Of a stretch of 64,000 nucleotides of DNA, positions 16,587 through 25,314 are shown piece after piece (positions within the stretch are counted from its first letter, which is position 1; every line of letters begins with the position of its first letter). Made by a program: the position numbers and the translations under genes. The stretch comes from Pseudomonadota bacterium. GTDB lineage: Bacteria > Pseudomonadota > Alphaproteobacteria > Micavibrionales > UBA2020. The DNA lies in assembly GCA_021845905.1 (NCBI GenBank), contig JAJZVA010000009.1, positions 49,197 through 113,196 of the forward strand, read 5' to 3'. The notes below the pieces were generated by a model. That model worked only from the letters and a program-made list of their open reading frames with translations. It did not search any database and had not been told where the DNA came from.

Positions 16587-18160
16587 AGCGGCGGCCCCGT
16601 CATCGTGAACTCCGCGTCGGTCGGCCTCTCATCCTGCCCGCCTTTGACACTGCCCACCTCGCCCTCGAAACTTCCCGTATTGGACACATTGCCGAACTGA
16701 TGGGTGATGTCGACGCTATAGCCGGGGAATTTTTGTTGCAATATTTTCACAAGCGCGTTGGCCCGGTTGACCTTTTCCTCCAGCGACAGGCCGCCGGTAA
16801 TATCGAACTTAAAATCTATTTTTACCGTTCCGTGATTTTCTTTCTTGCCCTGAGAGAAAAATCCGCGTCTGGGAGAAAGAACAGAAGATGCGTCATGAGT
16901 ATATGTCAGGCTGCTCAGTTTGATATCGCTCGCAAGCGACGCGCGCAGGAGGTTTAACGTCGGCGCCACGTCCACGCGGCTTGTGTCGGCCGTTTTCTTG
17001 ATGGCCAGAATTTTTCTGAGAACATCGGGCTTGACGGGAAACGCGTTAAAGACCTTTGCGAGCCGTGCATACTCCCCCTGCAAATAATCGCGCTGCGAAC
17101 GAAGCCCGCCAAGATCGCTTTTCACGGACAAATAATCACTGTACTGGCTGACGGTATAAGCGCCCATCCCGAGCAAGGACAAGGCGAGAACCGCCGCCGC
17201 GATCTGCGAAACCTTGCGCGGCACCATGATGCGCTGGATGCTCGGCACGACGACAGGCACGGAGAGTCTGCTTCTGCGGGCCGTCCAGACGGCATGCACC
17301 ACATCGCCGAAGTTGGTTTCGCCAAGCGACACGGCCTTCGCGCCAAGGGCAGCCAGCGCCTCCGCCGGAGTGATGCACCGGAAATTCGTTACCGGCAACG
17401 ATTTGTCGCTAAAAAACTGCTTTTCGACATTGCTGCAGATCACCATCACATCAAGGCCTTCCTCGGCCGTGTAACCGAAACGCGCGATGTAGGCGAGCGT
17501 GGCCTTGAATTCGCGCACAACTTCATCCGCCCAGCCGGGACCGTGCGCGCCCGCCTCCGATGTCGGCGTGGTGCGGGTCAAGGCGAGACTGCCGTTCCTG
17601 ATGACGACCTGTCTGAGCCCGCCCGTCTCGTGCTGACTGATCAGCACCGCCCAGCGCGACGGATTTCCTTCCTTCACGAAAACCTTGTCCGCCAGCGTCT
17701 TGACCAAGCCGACGGACTCGGCTGGCAGCAATCCAAAACCTGCGATCGGTACGCCCGCTTCAAGCATGTCGGCGGCAATGGCATCGAGCCGCTCTGTTTC
17801 CGGCAAGGCGACGAACAGGTAAAACGGCTTTTCTTTTTGCGGCTTGATCATGACCGAGGCGCGCACCGGATAATTCGGGAAAGCCTGGTCAAGCTTGCGC
17901 TTGATGTAATGAGAGCGATCAAAAGGCGTCAGCTTTGGAATGCGATCTTCCTTGCGGTAAGTCTGGTCCGAACCGTCAAACAAGATAAGCACAGGGCTAT
18001 TATTGCCCTCAGACAGGGTATCCACCAGCTGACGGTCGAAATCCGGCATTTCCCATGACAGCGCGGCCTCGCGCGCCATGCCGCGCGACGTGGAACCGAA
18101 GAGAGTAACGCCCTCGCCACCCACCATCAGAACCCGTTTTTTTGAAACCACAAATTCCAT
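16583..18160 (-). CDS. PilM-PilN-like fusion (GspL-type architecture)
   Basis: 525 residues. Residues about 1-310 are cytoplasmic and resemble an actin-like PilM/GspL domain (KRVLMVGGEGVTLFGST, a central VLILFDGSDQTY). A single membrane helix follows near 325-345 (IAAAVLALSLLGMGAYTV), then a coiled coil (LGGLRSQRDYLQGEYARL) and a periplasmic PilN-like domain. It thus carries in one chain what PilM and PilN usually do as two. The start chosen is ATG at 18160, one base after the gspF stop; an upstream in-frame start at 18217 would overlap gspF by 56 bp and adds residues unlike the family. No strong ribosome site is seen, suggesting coupling to gspF. Confidence 0.75.
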   Translation of the reverse strand: MEFVVSKKRVLMVGGEGVTLFGSTSRGMAREAALSWEMPDFDRQLVDTLSEGNNSPVLILFDGSDQTYRKEDRIPKLTPFDRSHYIKRKLDQAFPNYPVRASVMIKPQKEKPFYLFVALPETERLDAIAADMLEAGVPIAGFGLLPAESVGLVKTLADKVFVKEGNPSRWAVLISQHETGGLRQVVIRNGSLALTRTTPTSEAGAHGPGWADEVVREFKATLAYIARFGYTAEEGLDVMVICSNVEKQFFSDKSLPVTNFRCITPAEALAALGAKAVSLGETNFGDVVHAVWTARRSRLSVPVVVPSIQRIMVPRKVSQIAAAVLALSLLGMGAYTVSQYSDYLSVKSDLGGLRSQRDYLQGEYARLAKVFNAFPVKPDVLRKILAIKKTADTSRVDVAPTLNLLRASLASDIKLSSLTYTHDASSVLSPRRGFFSQGKKENHGTVKIDFKFDITGGLSLEEKVNRANALVKILQQKFPGYSVDITHQFGNVSNTGSFEGEVGSVKGGQDERPTDAEFTMTGPPL

Positions 18161-18161
18161 T

Positions 18162-19376
18162 TTATTTGCTGATCGTGCCCAAGCTGTTGTAAATCGGCCC
18201 GAAAACGGCCGCCGCAATCCACAAAATTATCCCCCCCATGATCACCGTCAAAGCAGGTTCGATCATTTGAATCATTGCGTCAATCGCCTCGTTAACGTCT
18301 TTATCATAGAACTCGGTCACCTGCTCCAGAACGCCGCTCAGGTTACCGGATTCCTCACCTACTTTCACCATGCGCACGACCAGCGTCGGAAATTCTCCGG
18401 ATTTGGTCATGGCCTGCGACAACGCGAAGCCTTCCTGCACGCGCTCGCGCACCGAGGTCAGCGCGTCGACCAGAACCATATTGCCCGCAGTCAGCTTCGC
18501 CGAATCAAGGCACTTCAATATCTCAAGACCGCTGGTAAAAAGAATTCCGAACGTCTGGCAAAACTGTGCAAGAGCTATCTTGCGGATCAGGTTTCCCGAC
18601 ACGGGCGCGGACAAAGCGATATAATCCGTATAATACCTGAAGCCTTCGGAAATCGCGCGCCCGATGCGGATCAAGATATAAATAAGCACGGCAACGACAA
18701 GAAGATAAAGGGCGTACTTGCCAAAGAAATCCGACGTGGCGATCAGCCACCGCGTCTGTATCGGCAGCGCTATATTCATGTTCTTTAAAAAGCCGACGAC
18801 CTGCGGCACGACGTAGCCCATCATAACGTAAATGACGCCCGTCACGACAACGATGAGAATTTTCGGGTAGCGCGTGGCTTTCTTGATTTTGCTGCGCATC
18901 GCATCGACCCACTTGAGATGGCGGACGACCTGCTCAAAGGAACTGATCAGATTGCCGGTTTCCTCGCCGGCACTGATCAGCGAGACGAAAATGCGCTCAA
19001 AGACCGCCGGATGCCGGGACAAAGCATTCGAAAAGGAATTGCCTTCCGCCACCTCGCGGTAAACATCCGACATGACGTCGCGCAACCGAGGGGATTCGGT
19101 AGAGTCGCGCACATCCGACAACCCCTCGAGCAATGGCACGCCAGCTCTTTGCAACTGCTCGAGATGAACGAACATCTGCACCAAGTCGCGGATCTTGATT
19201 TTCTTGGCAAAAACGGCGGAAATCCCGCCCGCTTTCTCGGAAATTTCTTTGCAATCGATCAGGGCCAGGCCGCCCTCTTCAAGACGCGTCGTCAGGTCGG
19301 ACTCATTCGCCGCAGCAACAACACCGCGGACGGGACGCCCTTTGGCGTTTACGGCCCTATAACTGAACTTCGGCAT
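18162..19376 (-). CDS. Type II secretion F / PilC-MshG platform protein
   Basis: Polytopic inner-membrane platform protein of the pilus machine, 404 residues. Seen: N-terminal MPKFSYRAVNAKGRPVRGVV typical of PilC/GspF, two GspF domains (about 65-190 and 270-395) with conserved LQRAGVPLLEGL and SGLEILKCLDSA, and three membrane helices. The start at ATG 19376 is supported by GGGGACGAG just upstream; the longer frame start at 19430 lacks this. First gene of the tightly packed gspF-to-pilD run. Confidence 0.95.
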   Translation of the reverse strand: MPKFSYRAVNAKGRPVRGVVAAANESDLTTRLEEGGLALIDCKEISEKAGGISAVFAKKIKIRDLVQMFVHLEQLQRAGVPLLEGLSDVRDSTESPRLRDVMSDVYREVAEGNSFSNALSRHPAVFERIFVSLISAGEETGNLISSFEQVVRHLKWVDAMRSKIKKATRYPKILIVVVTGVIYVMMGYVVPQVVGFLKNMNIALPIQTRWLIATSDFFGKYALYLLVVAVLIYILIRIGRAISEGFRYYTDYIALSAPVSGNLIRKIALAQFCQTFGILFTSGLEILKCLDSAKLTAGNMVLVDALTSVRERVQEGFALSQAMTKSGEFPTLVVRMVKVGEESGNLSGVLEQVTEFYDKDVNEAIDAMIQMIEPALTVIMGGIILWIAAAVFGPIYNSLGTISK

Positions 19377-19591
19377 CTCGTCCCCAAAACCCCCGCGCAA
19401 ATAAAGTATGGCGGCAGTCCCCACAGCCACCCTTTAACTATTGTTACATGAATTGTATAAACAAGCCAAGACATTAGAAAACAACGGAAATACATTCCAC
19501 GCGGGCCGCTTGGCTTGAGCCGGGGCAAGACTACACAATTTCCAAGACGCGGAAACACGCTGATTATAAAGTTATATTTAAATACAGTGAC
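19377..19591. other. Gap between gspF and rpoZ (215 bp)
   Basis: AT-rich at both ends with a GC-rich centre. It should contain the promoter of the pilus platform operon and the end of the rpoZ transcript. No gene or clear terminator is visible. Confidence 0.5.
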
Positions 19592-20017
19592 TTAGAGATT
19601 CTCATCCACGGAAGCGCCGTCTTCGGCAACAACCTGCTCCTCTTCAGCAGCATCTTCAGAGACTTCGCTAAAATCTTCTTCCTGCATCGCACCACCGGCG
19701 ACATCGGCTTCGGCCGCTTCGGCCGCGACGGCAGCCCACTCGTTCTCACCGTCCATGATATCGATGACTTCTTCTTCATCCTCTTCAATTTCAATGACTT
19801 TTTGATGGTTTTTGATGAGGGATTCGGTGAGGTTTTCAATGGAAATATCTGTATCTGCGATCTCGCGCAAGGCGATGACGGGGTTTTTGTCGTTATCCCT
19901 GTCCACCATAATCTCCGCGCCTGAACCAATCTCCCGTGCCCGCTGCGAAGCCGCGAGAATCAGTTCAAAGCGATTGGGGACTTTCAAGACACAATCTTCA
20001 ACAGTAACGCGCGCCAT
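19592..20017 (-). CDS. rpoZ: RNA polymerase omega subunit
   Basis: Small subunit that aids assembly of RNA polymerase around beta-prime. Seen: [23 protein letters not shown], the omega signature, followed by [31 protein letters not shown]. Omega core ends near residue 70; a very acidic Glu/Ala tail of about 70 residues follows, typical in length for alphaproteobacteria although richer in Glu than most. Start ATG at 20017 with AAGGGTG upstream; the longer frame start at 20056 is unlikely. In many relatives rpoZ precedes relA; here rsh lies 34 kb away. Confidence 0.95.
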   Translation of the reverse strand: MARVTVEDCVLKVPNRFELILAASQRAREIGSGAEIMVDRDNDKNPVIALREIADTDISIENLTESLIKNHQKVIEIEEDEEEVIDIMDGENEWAAVAAEAAEADVAGGAMQEEDFSEVSEDAAEEEQVVAEDGASVDENL

Positions 20018-20134
20018 GGCGATAACACCCTTCTGAAAAAAGTAAAGTACGAGCAACTTGCTATAAGTCTTTACAGCCGCTTTTGCAAGATTATTTTTTT
20101 AATTGTATCTTTTTTTGATCTTGGTCACTTTTTC

Positions 20135-20164
20135 TTGACAACGGAATTCGGAAACAGGTATATC
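20135..20164 (+). promoter_or_regulatory. Candidate sigma-70 promoter of the NYN-domain gene
   Basis: -35 TTGACA (20135-20140), 18-bp spacer, -10 TATATC (20159-20164). It would give a leader of about 30 nt before the TTG start at 20203. Confidence 0.6.
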
Positions 20165-20202
20165 ATGCATACAAATAAAATTTACATAGGACGGAGGGGA
20201 AC

Positions 20203-20814
20203 TTGAAAAAAGGCAACAATAACAATGGGTTTCCGCATGCTGATTTTTTCTATCCGGAAGAAAAGCTTGCTGTATTCATTGACGGCGCAAATCTTTATGC
20301 CGCAGCGAAAAATCTTGATTTTGACATCGACTACAAGCGTCTTCTGAACTGGATTTCAGCGCAAAGCAGATTGGTGCGCGCCTTTTACTATACTGCACTG
20401 CTGGAAGACCAGGAATATTCGCCCATCCGTCCGCTGATCGACTGGCTGGACTATAACGGCTATACGATGATCACCAAACCGGCCAAAGAATTCACCGATC
20501 ATACCGGCCGGCGGAAAATCAAAGGCAATATGGACATTGAACTCGCCATCGACATGATGGAGCTTGCAAGCCGTGTCGACCACATCGTTCTGTTCTCGGG
20601 CGACGGCGACTTCCGCCGCCTGATCGAATCCGTCCAGCGCCGCGGCGTGCGCGTCACGGTCATCTCCACGACACGCACCCAGCCGCCGATGGTGGCGGAC
20701 GAATTGCGCCGTCAGGCCGACCATTTCATCGACCTGATCGACCTGGCTGAAGCCATCGAACGCACAGACAATAATATACAGTCGAATCAAATGCTAGTTG
20801 AAAACGCCGTTTAA
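20203..20814 (+). CDS. NYN-domain (LabA/DUF88-like) putative ribonuclease
   Basis: 203 residues. NYN domains are PIN-like nucleases acting on RNA (family knowledge). Seen: first acidic motif AVFIDGANLY (Asp27), GNMDIELAIDMM, and FSGDGDFRRLIESVQRRG, which hold the usual metal-binding aspartates, plus the C-terminal LRRQADHFIDL of the LabA subfamily. The start is TTG at 20203, decided by a strong GGAGGGG a few bases upstream; no ATG fits. It stands alone under its own promoter and its stop overlaps the convergent neighbour by 4 bp. Confidence 0.9.
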   Translation: MKKGNNNNGFPHADFFYPEEKLAVFIDGANLYAAAKNLDFDIDYKRLLNWISAQSRLVRAFYYTALLEDQEYSPIRPLIDWLDYNGYTMITKPAKEFTDHTGRRKIKGNMDIELAIDMMELASRVDHIVLFSGDGDFRRLIESVQRRGVRVTVISTTRTQPPMVADELRRQADHFIDLIDLAEAIERTDNNIQSNQMLVENAV

Positions 20815-21857
20815 GTTGCGGATCCTGTTTTCCTGCCCATGACCGCTTCAAGAGCCGCGATAGCTTCCGCGATCGGCGACTGGAGCGCCTCGGCCTCGCG
20901 CATGACTTTTTCCACCAGCGCGACGGCGGATTCAAGCGGCACGTCGGGCGCTATATCAATATACTCCTGTTCCACGGGGAATGCAGCATAGAGTTTCGAA
21001 AGTCGCGTCGCCAGCGTCATGTCAAGCAGCGATAATTTTCCAACACTGGCCTCGAACACGGCTTTGCTCAGCAAGGGCCGCTTTTGCACGATATCGCCGG
21101 ACTGCTTGTACTTCGGCGTTTCCGCGGTGTTCTTGAGATTTTCCAGCATTTCGCCGTAAATCGTCAGGAAAGCTTCAATCCGGTTCTTATTTCCGGCCAG
21201 TTCGCCTTCCAGCGTCGAGGCCAGAACATGCCGCTCCCGCGTCAAAAGCTGGTTTTCCTTGTCACGGGCCTGCGCATGCTCCTCCTGTTGCTGCGTTTCG
21301 AGGCGCTTCAGGCGATAATGAAGGACGAAAATCATCAACAAGACGGCAATGGCAGGCAGGATGTTCAAAAGCATGCGCATGTCGGGGGACATGCCTGCGT
21401 CGCGCGAAACGACCTCGCGCCAAATGCCCAAAGCATTATGCCGCGCCGACTGCTCGGCCTCCATATAGGCGGGAACGGATCCGACATCCTGACGCCGGTC
21501 GATGACCGCATAACCGTGACTGAGCAACGCAAGACCGAGATCTTCTCCATTGGCAGTCGAACAACGCGCCACGACATGCTCTTGCGTGCCGCCTTCGGTC
21601 TGACAGGAGACCGCAGACCCGCCGATCAGTTCATCCACCAGATCAAGCGCCTTAAGTTCAATAACCGGAGACATGACGGATTGCACGCCCCACAGCGTGA
21701 TGGTCATTCCTTGCCCTTGCAGCGTAACCGGATCAACGGCTTTGACCGTGCGCGAAAATCTGGCTTGATCCGCGTGCGCGACGACCGGCACGGTCAGCAA
21801 ACAAACGATAGCCAGACAACCGGAAAACAAACGCCCCAAAAACAAAGACCCGCGCAT
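20811..21857 (-). CDS. Degenerate staphylococcal-nuclease-fold membrane protein
   Basis: 348 residues: signal/anchor at the N-terminus (LAIVCLLTVPVVAHA), an SNase-like beta-barrel (about 35-145; LWGV, CQTEGG, GLALLSHGYAVIDRR, YMEAEQSARHNALGIWREV), then a membrane helix (MRMLLNILPAIAVLLMIFVL) and a cytoplasmic helical domain of about 150 residues with coiled coil. Positions where active SNases carry Arg, Asp-Ala-Pro-Glu and Tyr-Gly-Arg are changed, so nuclease activity is unlikely. GGGAGGGA precedes the ATG at 21857, fixing the start over the upstream 21911. Role unknown. Confidence 0.75.
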   Translation of the reverse strand: MRGSLFLGRLFSGCLAIVCLLTVPVVAHADQARFSRTVKAVDPVTLQGQGMTITLWGVQSVMSPVIELKALDLVDELIGGSAVSCQTEGGTQEHVVARCSTANGEDLGLALLSHGYAVIDRRQDVGSVPAYMEAEQSARHNALGIWREVVSRDAGMSPDMRMLLNILPAIAVLLMIFVLHYRLKRLETQQQEEHAQARDKENQLLTRERHVLASTLEGELAGNKNRIEAFLTIYGEMLENLKNTAETPKYKQSGDIVQKRPLLSKAVFEASVGKLSLLDMTLATRLSKLYAAFPVEQEYIDIAPDVPLESAVALVEKVMREAEALQSPIAEAIAALEAVMGRKTGSAT

Positions 21858-21877
21858 AATTTGATCCCTCCCCGGTA

Positions 21878-22360
21878 TCAGTATTTTATCTTGTCGCTTT
21901 TCTTTTCCCATTCCTCGAAAACGGTCCAGGCCTCGCCGGACAAAAGCCGACGCGTTTCCTTGCTCCGTTTTTCCAGCGGCAACGCCACTTCACGGTAAAG
22001 AAAATCGTCGTCAAAACCGATCGCCGCGGCATCCTTGCGTGTATTGGCGTAATAAATGCGGTTGATTCGAGCCCAGTAAATCGCCGCAAGGCACATCGGG
22101 CACGGCTCACAACTGGTATAGATGTCGCAGCCCTCGAGGGAAAAACCGTTACCTGCCTCACAAGCGGCGCGAATTGCGGTGATTTCCGCATGAGCCGTCG
22201 GATCGTTAGACGACGTCACACGGTTCCAGCCTTCACCGATGATTTTGCCGCCCTTGACAATCACCGCGCCAAAGGGCCCGCCGGCATTCGCGTTCATCTT
22301 CTCGCGCGACACCGCAATGGCACGGCGCATGAATTCCTTCTGCTGCTCGGGAATATCCAT
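21878..22360 (-). CDS. Nucleoside/guanine deaminase (CDA fold)
   Basis: Zinc-dependent deaminase, 160 residues. Seen: His57-Ala-Glu59 in DPTAHAEITAI and Cys87/Cys90 in SCEPCPMCLAAIYWA, which bind zinc. The C-terminal segment IGFDDDFLYREVALPL and the final aromatic end (KIKY) match Bacillus GuaD-type guanine deaminases, which swap their C-terminus into the partner subunit, better than the tRNA deaminase TadA. So guanine to xanthine is the best guess. It overlaps the clpA start region by a single base with clpA stop at 22360. Confidence 0.85.
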   Translation of the reverse strand: MDIPEQQKEFMRRAIAVSREKMNANAGGPFGAVIVKGGKIIGEGWNRVTSSNDPTAHAEITAIRAACEAGNGFSLEGCDIYTSCEPCPMCLAAIYWARINRIYYANTRKDAAAIGFDDDFLYREVALPLEKRSKETRRLLSGEAWTVFEEWEKKSDKIKY

Positions 22361-24684
22361 TATTTCACCGTTTCATGACGGCGGGGCGGAGCCGGTTTTT
22401 TATCTCCATCATCCTTTGGGCCGTCTTTTGGCGCGTGATAAGAGAATGTCAAAGCGCCGTCTTTCACGTCGATATTCACCGCGCCGCCCTTGGTCAGCCT
22501 GCCGAATAAAAGCTCATCGGCGAGCGGTTTTTTGACATGTTCCTGAATGACGCGCGCGAGCGGCCTCGCGCCCATCGCCGGATCATACCCTTTTTGGCCA
22601 AGCCACTGCCGCGCGGCATCGCTCAACTCAATGGTCACGCCGCGGTCGCCGAGTTGCGCTTCAAGCTGCATGATAAACTTGTCGACCACACGGCTGATGG
22701 TTTCGGCCCTAAGAGGCGAGAAAGGAATGATAGCATCGAGACGGTTGCGGAATTCCGGTGTAAAGGCACGATTGATCGCTTCCTCATCCGCGCCTTCACG
22801 CGTTTCCGCACGAGCGATGCCGATCGAAGCCTTGGCAAGCTCCGCTGCCCCCGCGTTGGTCGTCATGATCAGGATAACGTTGCGAAAATCTATCGTCTTG
22901 CCGTTGTTGTCGGTGAGCTTGCCGTAGTCCATCACCTGCAAGAGGATATTGAACAAGTCAGGATGGCCTTTTTCAATCTCGTCAAGCAACAGGACGCAAT
23001 GCGGATGCTGGTCAACCTTGTCGGTCAAAAGCCCGCCTTGTTCAAAACCGACATAGCCCGGCGGCGAACCGATGAGCCGCGAGACGGAGTGCCGCTCCAT
23101 ATATTCCGACATGTCGAAGCGGATCAGCTCCAGACCCAGCGTTTTCGCCAGCTGCCGCGCCACTTCCGTCTTGCCGACACCGGTGGGGCCGGAGAAAAGA
23201 TAGCTGCCGATGGGTTTTTCCGGCTCGCGCAAACCCGCGCGGGAAAGCTTGATGGCAGCAGACAGCGCCATGATCGCGGGATCCTGTCCGAAGACCATGG
23301 TTTTAAGGTCGCGCTCGAGATTGGAGAGCAGTTCCTTGTCGTCCTTGGTGACCGTCTTGGGCGGGATGCGCGCGATCTTGGCGACGATCGTCTCGATATC
23401 CTTCACCGAAATGTTCTTCTTGCGCTTATCCTCGGGCAACAGCATCTGCGCCGCACCCGCCTCGTCGATCACGTCGATCGCCTTGTCCGGCAGCTTGCGG
23501 TCGCCGATGTAGCGCACGGAAAGATCGACCGCCGCGCGCAACGCTTCTTCGGAATAATGCACCTTGTGATGCTCTTCGTAATAGGATTTCAAGCCCTTCA
23601 GAATGCGAAAAGCATCGTCCTGCGACGGCTCATGCACGTCGATCTTCTGGAAGCGGCGCACCAGCGCGCGGTCTTTTTCGAAGTGGTTGCGGTATTCCTT
23701 GTAGGTGGTCGATCCGATGCAACGCAAGCTGCCGTTCGACAGCGACGGCTTCAGAAGGTTCGAAGCGTCCATCGCGCCGCCGCTCGTCGCGCCCGCGCCG
23801 ATGACGGTGTGGATCTCGTCGATGAACAAGATCGCACCCTCGACCGCCTGCAACTCCGTCAGCACGGACTTGATGCGTTCCTCAAAATCCCCGCGATAGC
23901 GTGTGCCAGCGAGCAGAGAGCCCATATCAAGCGCGTAGATGGTGCAGTCTTTCAATACTTCGGGAACGGCGCCCTCGGTGATGCGGCGGGCAAGCCCTTC
24001 GGCGATCGCCGTTTTGCCGACGCCGGGATCGCCGACGTAAAGAGGATTGTTTTTGGTGCGGCGGCAGAGAATTTGTATGGTGCGGTCAACCTCGTGCTCG
24101 CGCCCGATGAGCGGATCGATGCCGCCCGCGATCGCCTTGTTGTTGAGATTGATGCAATAGGCATCGAGCGCCTCGCGGCCTTTTTTGATCATGCTTTCTT
24201 CGGAAACATCGGCATCCGCGCCTTCGGTCGTCCGAGTCTCGCTCGCGCCCGGCACCTTGGCGATGCCATGGGAAATGTAGTTCACCGCGTCGAAGCGGGT
24301 CATCTCCTGCTCCTGCAGCATGAAAACGGCGTTGCTCTCGCGCTCCGAAAAGAGCGCCACCAGCACGTTCGCGCCCGTCACTTCCTCGCGCCCCGACGAT
24401 TGCACGTGGATCGCCGCGCGTTGCAACACGCGCTGGAAACTCGATGTCGGCTTCGCCTCGTCCGCGCCGGGATGGACGAGATTTTGCAATTCCGTATCAA
24501 TATAGTGGTTGAGCTCCTGCCGCAGAATTTCAACATCAACCCCGCAGGCGCGCATCACGGCGACGGAGTCCTGATCCTCCGTCAGCGCCAGCAACAAATG
24601 CTCCAGCGTCGCGAACTCATGACGCCGCGCGTTCGCGTAAGCCAAGGCCCGGTGCAGCGTTTGTTCAAGATTGCGTGACAGCAT
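22360..24684 (-). CDS. clpA: ATP-dependent Clp protease ATPase subunit ClpA
   Basis: Hsp100 unfoldase feeding substrates to ClpP. 774 residues. Order: N-domain ([32 protein letters not shown]), first AAA+ module with Walker [11 protein letters not shown] and Walker [10 protein letters not shown], second module with [10 protein letters not shown] and [12 protein letters not shown], and ClpP-docking loop SIGIAR (an IGL variant). C-terminal D2 small domain, then a Lys/Pro-rich tail. No ClpB-type middle coiled coil. Lies 37 bp after clpS, its adaptor. clpP is not in the window. Confidence 0.97.
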   Translation of the reverse strand: MLSRNLEQTLHRALAYANARRHEFATLEHLLLALTEDQDSVAVMRACGVDVEILRQELNHYIDTELQNLVHPGADEAKPTSSFQRVLQRAAIHVQSSGREEVTGANVLVALFSERESNAVFMLQEQEMTRFDAVNYISHGIAKVPGASETRTTEGADADVSEESMIKKGREALDAYCINLNNKAIAGGIDPLIGREHEVDRTIQILCRRTKNNPLYVGDPGVGKTAIAEGLARRITEGAVPEVLKDCTIYALDMGSLLAGTRYRGDFEERIKSVLTELQAVEGAILFIDEIHTVIGAGATSGGAMDASNLLKPSLSNGSLRCIGSTTYKEYRNHFEKDRALVRRFQKIDVHEPSQDDAFRILKGLKSYYEEHHKVHYSEEALRAAVDLSVRYIGDRKLPDKAIDVIDEAGAAQMLLPEDKRKKNISVKDIETIVAKIARIPPKTVTKDDKELLSNLERDLKTMVFGQDPAIMALSAAIKLSRAGLREPEKPIGSYLFSGPTGVGKTEVARQLAKTLGLELIRFDMSEYMERHSVSRLIGSPPGYVGFEQGGLLTDKVDQHPHCVLLLDEIEKGHPDLFNILLQVMDYGKLTDNNGKTIDFRNVILIMTTNAGAAELAKASIGIARAETREGADEEAINRAFTPEFRNRLDAIIPFSPLRAETISRVVDKFIMQLEAQLGDRGVTIELSDAARQWLGQKGYDPAMGARPLARVIQEHVKKPLADELLFGRLTKGGAVNIDVKDGALTFSYHAPKDGPKDDGDKKPAPPRRHETVK

Positions 24685-24721
24685 TTTTTATTCCTTACTC
24701 TTTATCCGGACGGCCATGCCG

Positions 24722-25057
24722 TCATTCCTTCTCCATCGTGCATTGCAACGGATGCTCGTTCTTGCGGGCATAATCCATCACCTGACTGACTTTCGTTTCA
24801 GCAACTTCATAAGTATAAACGCCGCAGACGCCGACACCGCGACGGTGCACCTGAAACATGATTTCCGTCGCCTCTTCCCTATTCTTGCTGAAAAACCTTT
24901 CCAATATATGAATGACGAACTCCATCGGCGTAAAGTCATCATTTAACAGAAGGACGCGGTACATGGCCGGTTTTTTTGTTTTAGTACGCGTACGTGTCAG
25001 TACACCGGTTCCGGCGCCGCCCGGCGGCGAATGTCCGTCTTCATCGGAAGAGGACAT
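24722..25057 (-). CDS. clpS: ClpS adaptor protein
   Basis: N-end rule adaptor that brings substrates with bulky N-terminal residues to ClpA. Seen: core [24 protein letters not shown], then [25 protein letters not shown]; the Asn-Asp pair and the His of the binding pocket are present. Start placed at ATG 25057 (MSSSDEDG), which gives the usual 111 residues with a flexible acidic N-terminus; ATG 25084 is possible, TTG 25138 unlikely. Same strand and directly before clpA. Confidence 0.93.
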   Translation of the reverse strand: MSSSDEDGHSPPGGAGTGVLTRTRTKTKKPAMYRVLLLNDDFTPMEFVIHILERFFSKNREEATEIMFQVHRRGVGVCGVYTYEVAETKVSQVMDYARKNEHPLQCTMEKE

Positions 25058-25314
25058 AAACCTATTAAATTCAATGCGTTGCATAATAAATGACTTTTCT
25101 GATCCTTCATCATAAAATCCGTTGGAACAGTAGGTCAAACGGTTTAAAGATCAAATACGCAAAATTATTCTCTGTTGCGTTTCGGTTTTCCCCTCCCTTT
25201 TCAAAAAGCCGTCTGGACAATAAAATACGAAAAGAATAGGCTTCATCGTTATCTGAAGTCTTACAGGTGAAGATTACCGAAGCGCGAGGGTGTCCATTGT
25301 CGGCGGACGATTTC

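Noticed and set aside
16583..18217. Longer start for the PilM-PilN-like gene at 18217
   Set aside because: It would overlap gspF by 56 bp and adds basic residues unlike PilM; the ATG at 18160 sits next to the gspF stop.
22537..24678. Long plus-strand open frame opposite clpA (713 codons)
   Set aside because: It mirrors the real clpA codons on the other strand, is Arg/His-rich, and has no ribosome site or recognisable motif. Similar antisense frames opposite addA, addB, dnaK and rsh were left out for the same reason.
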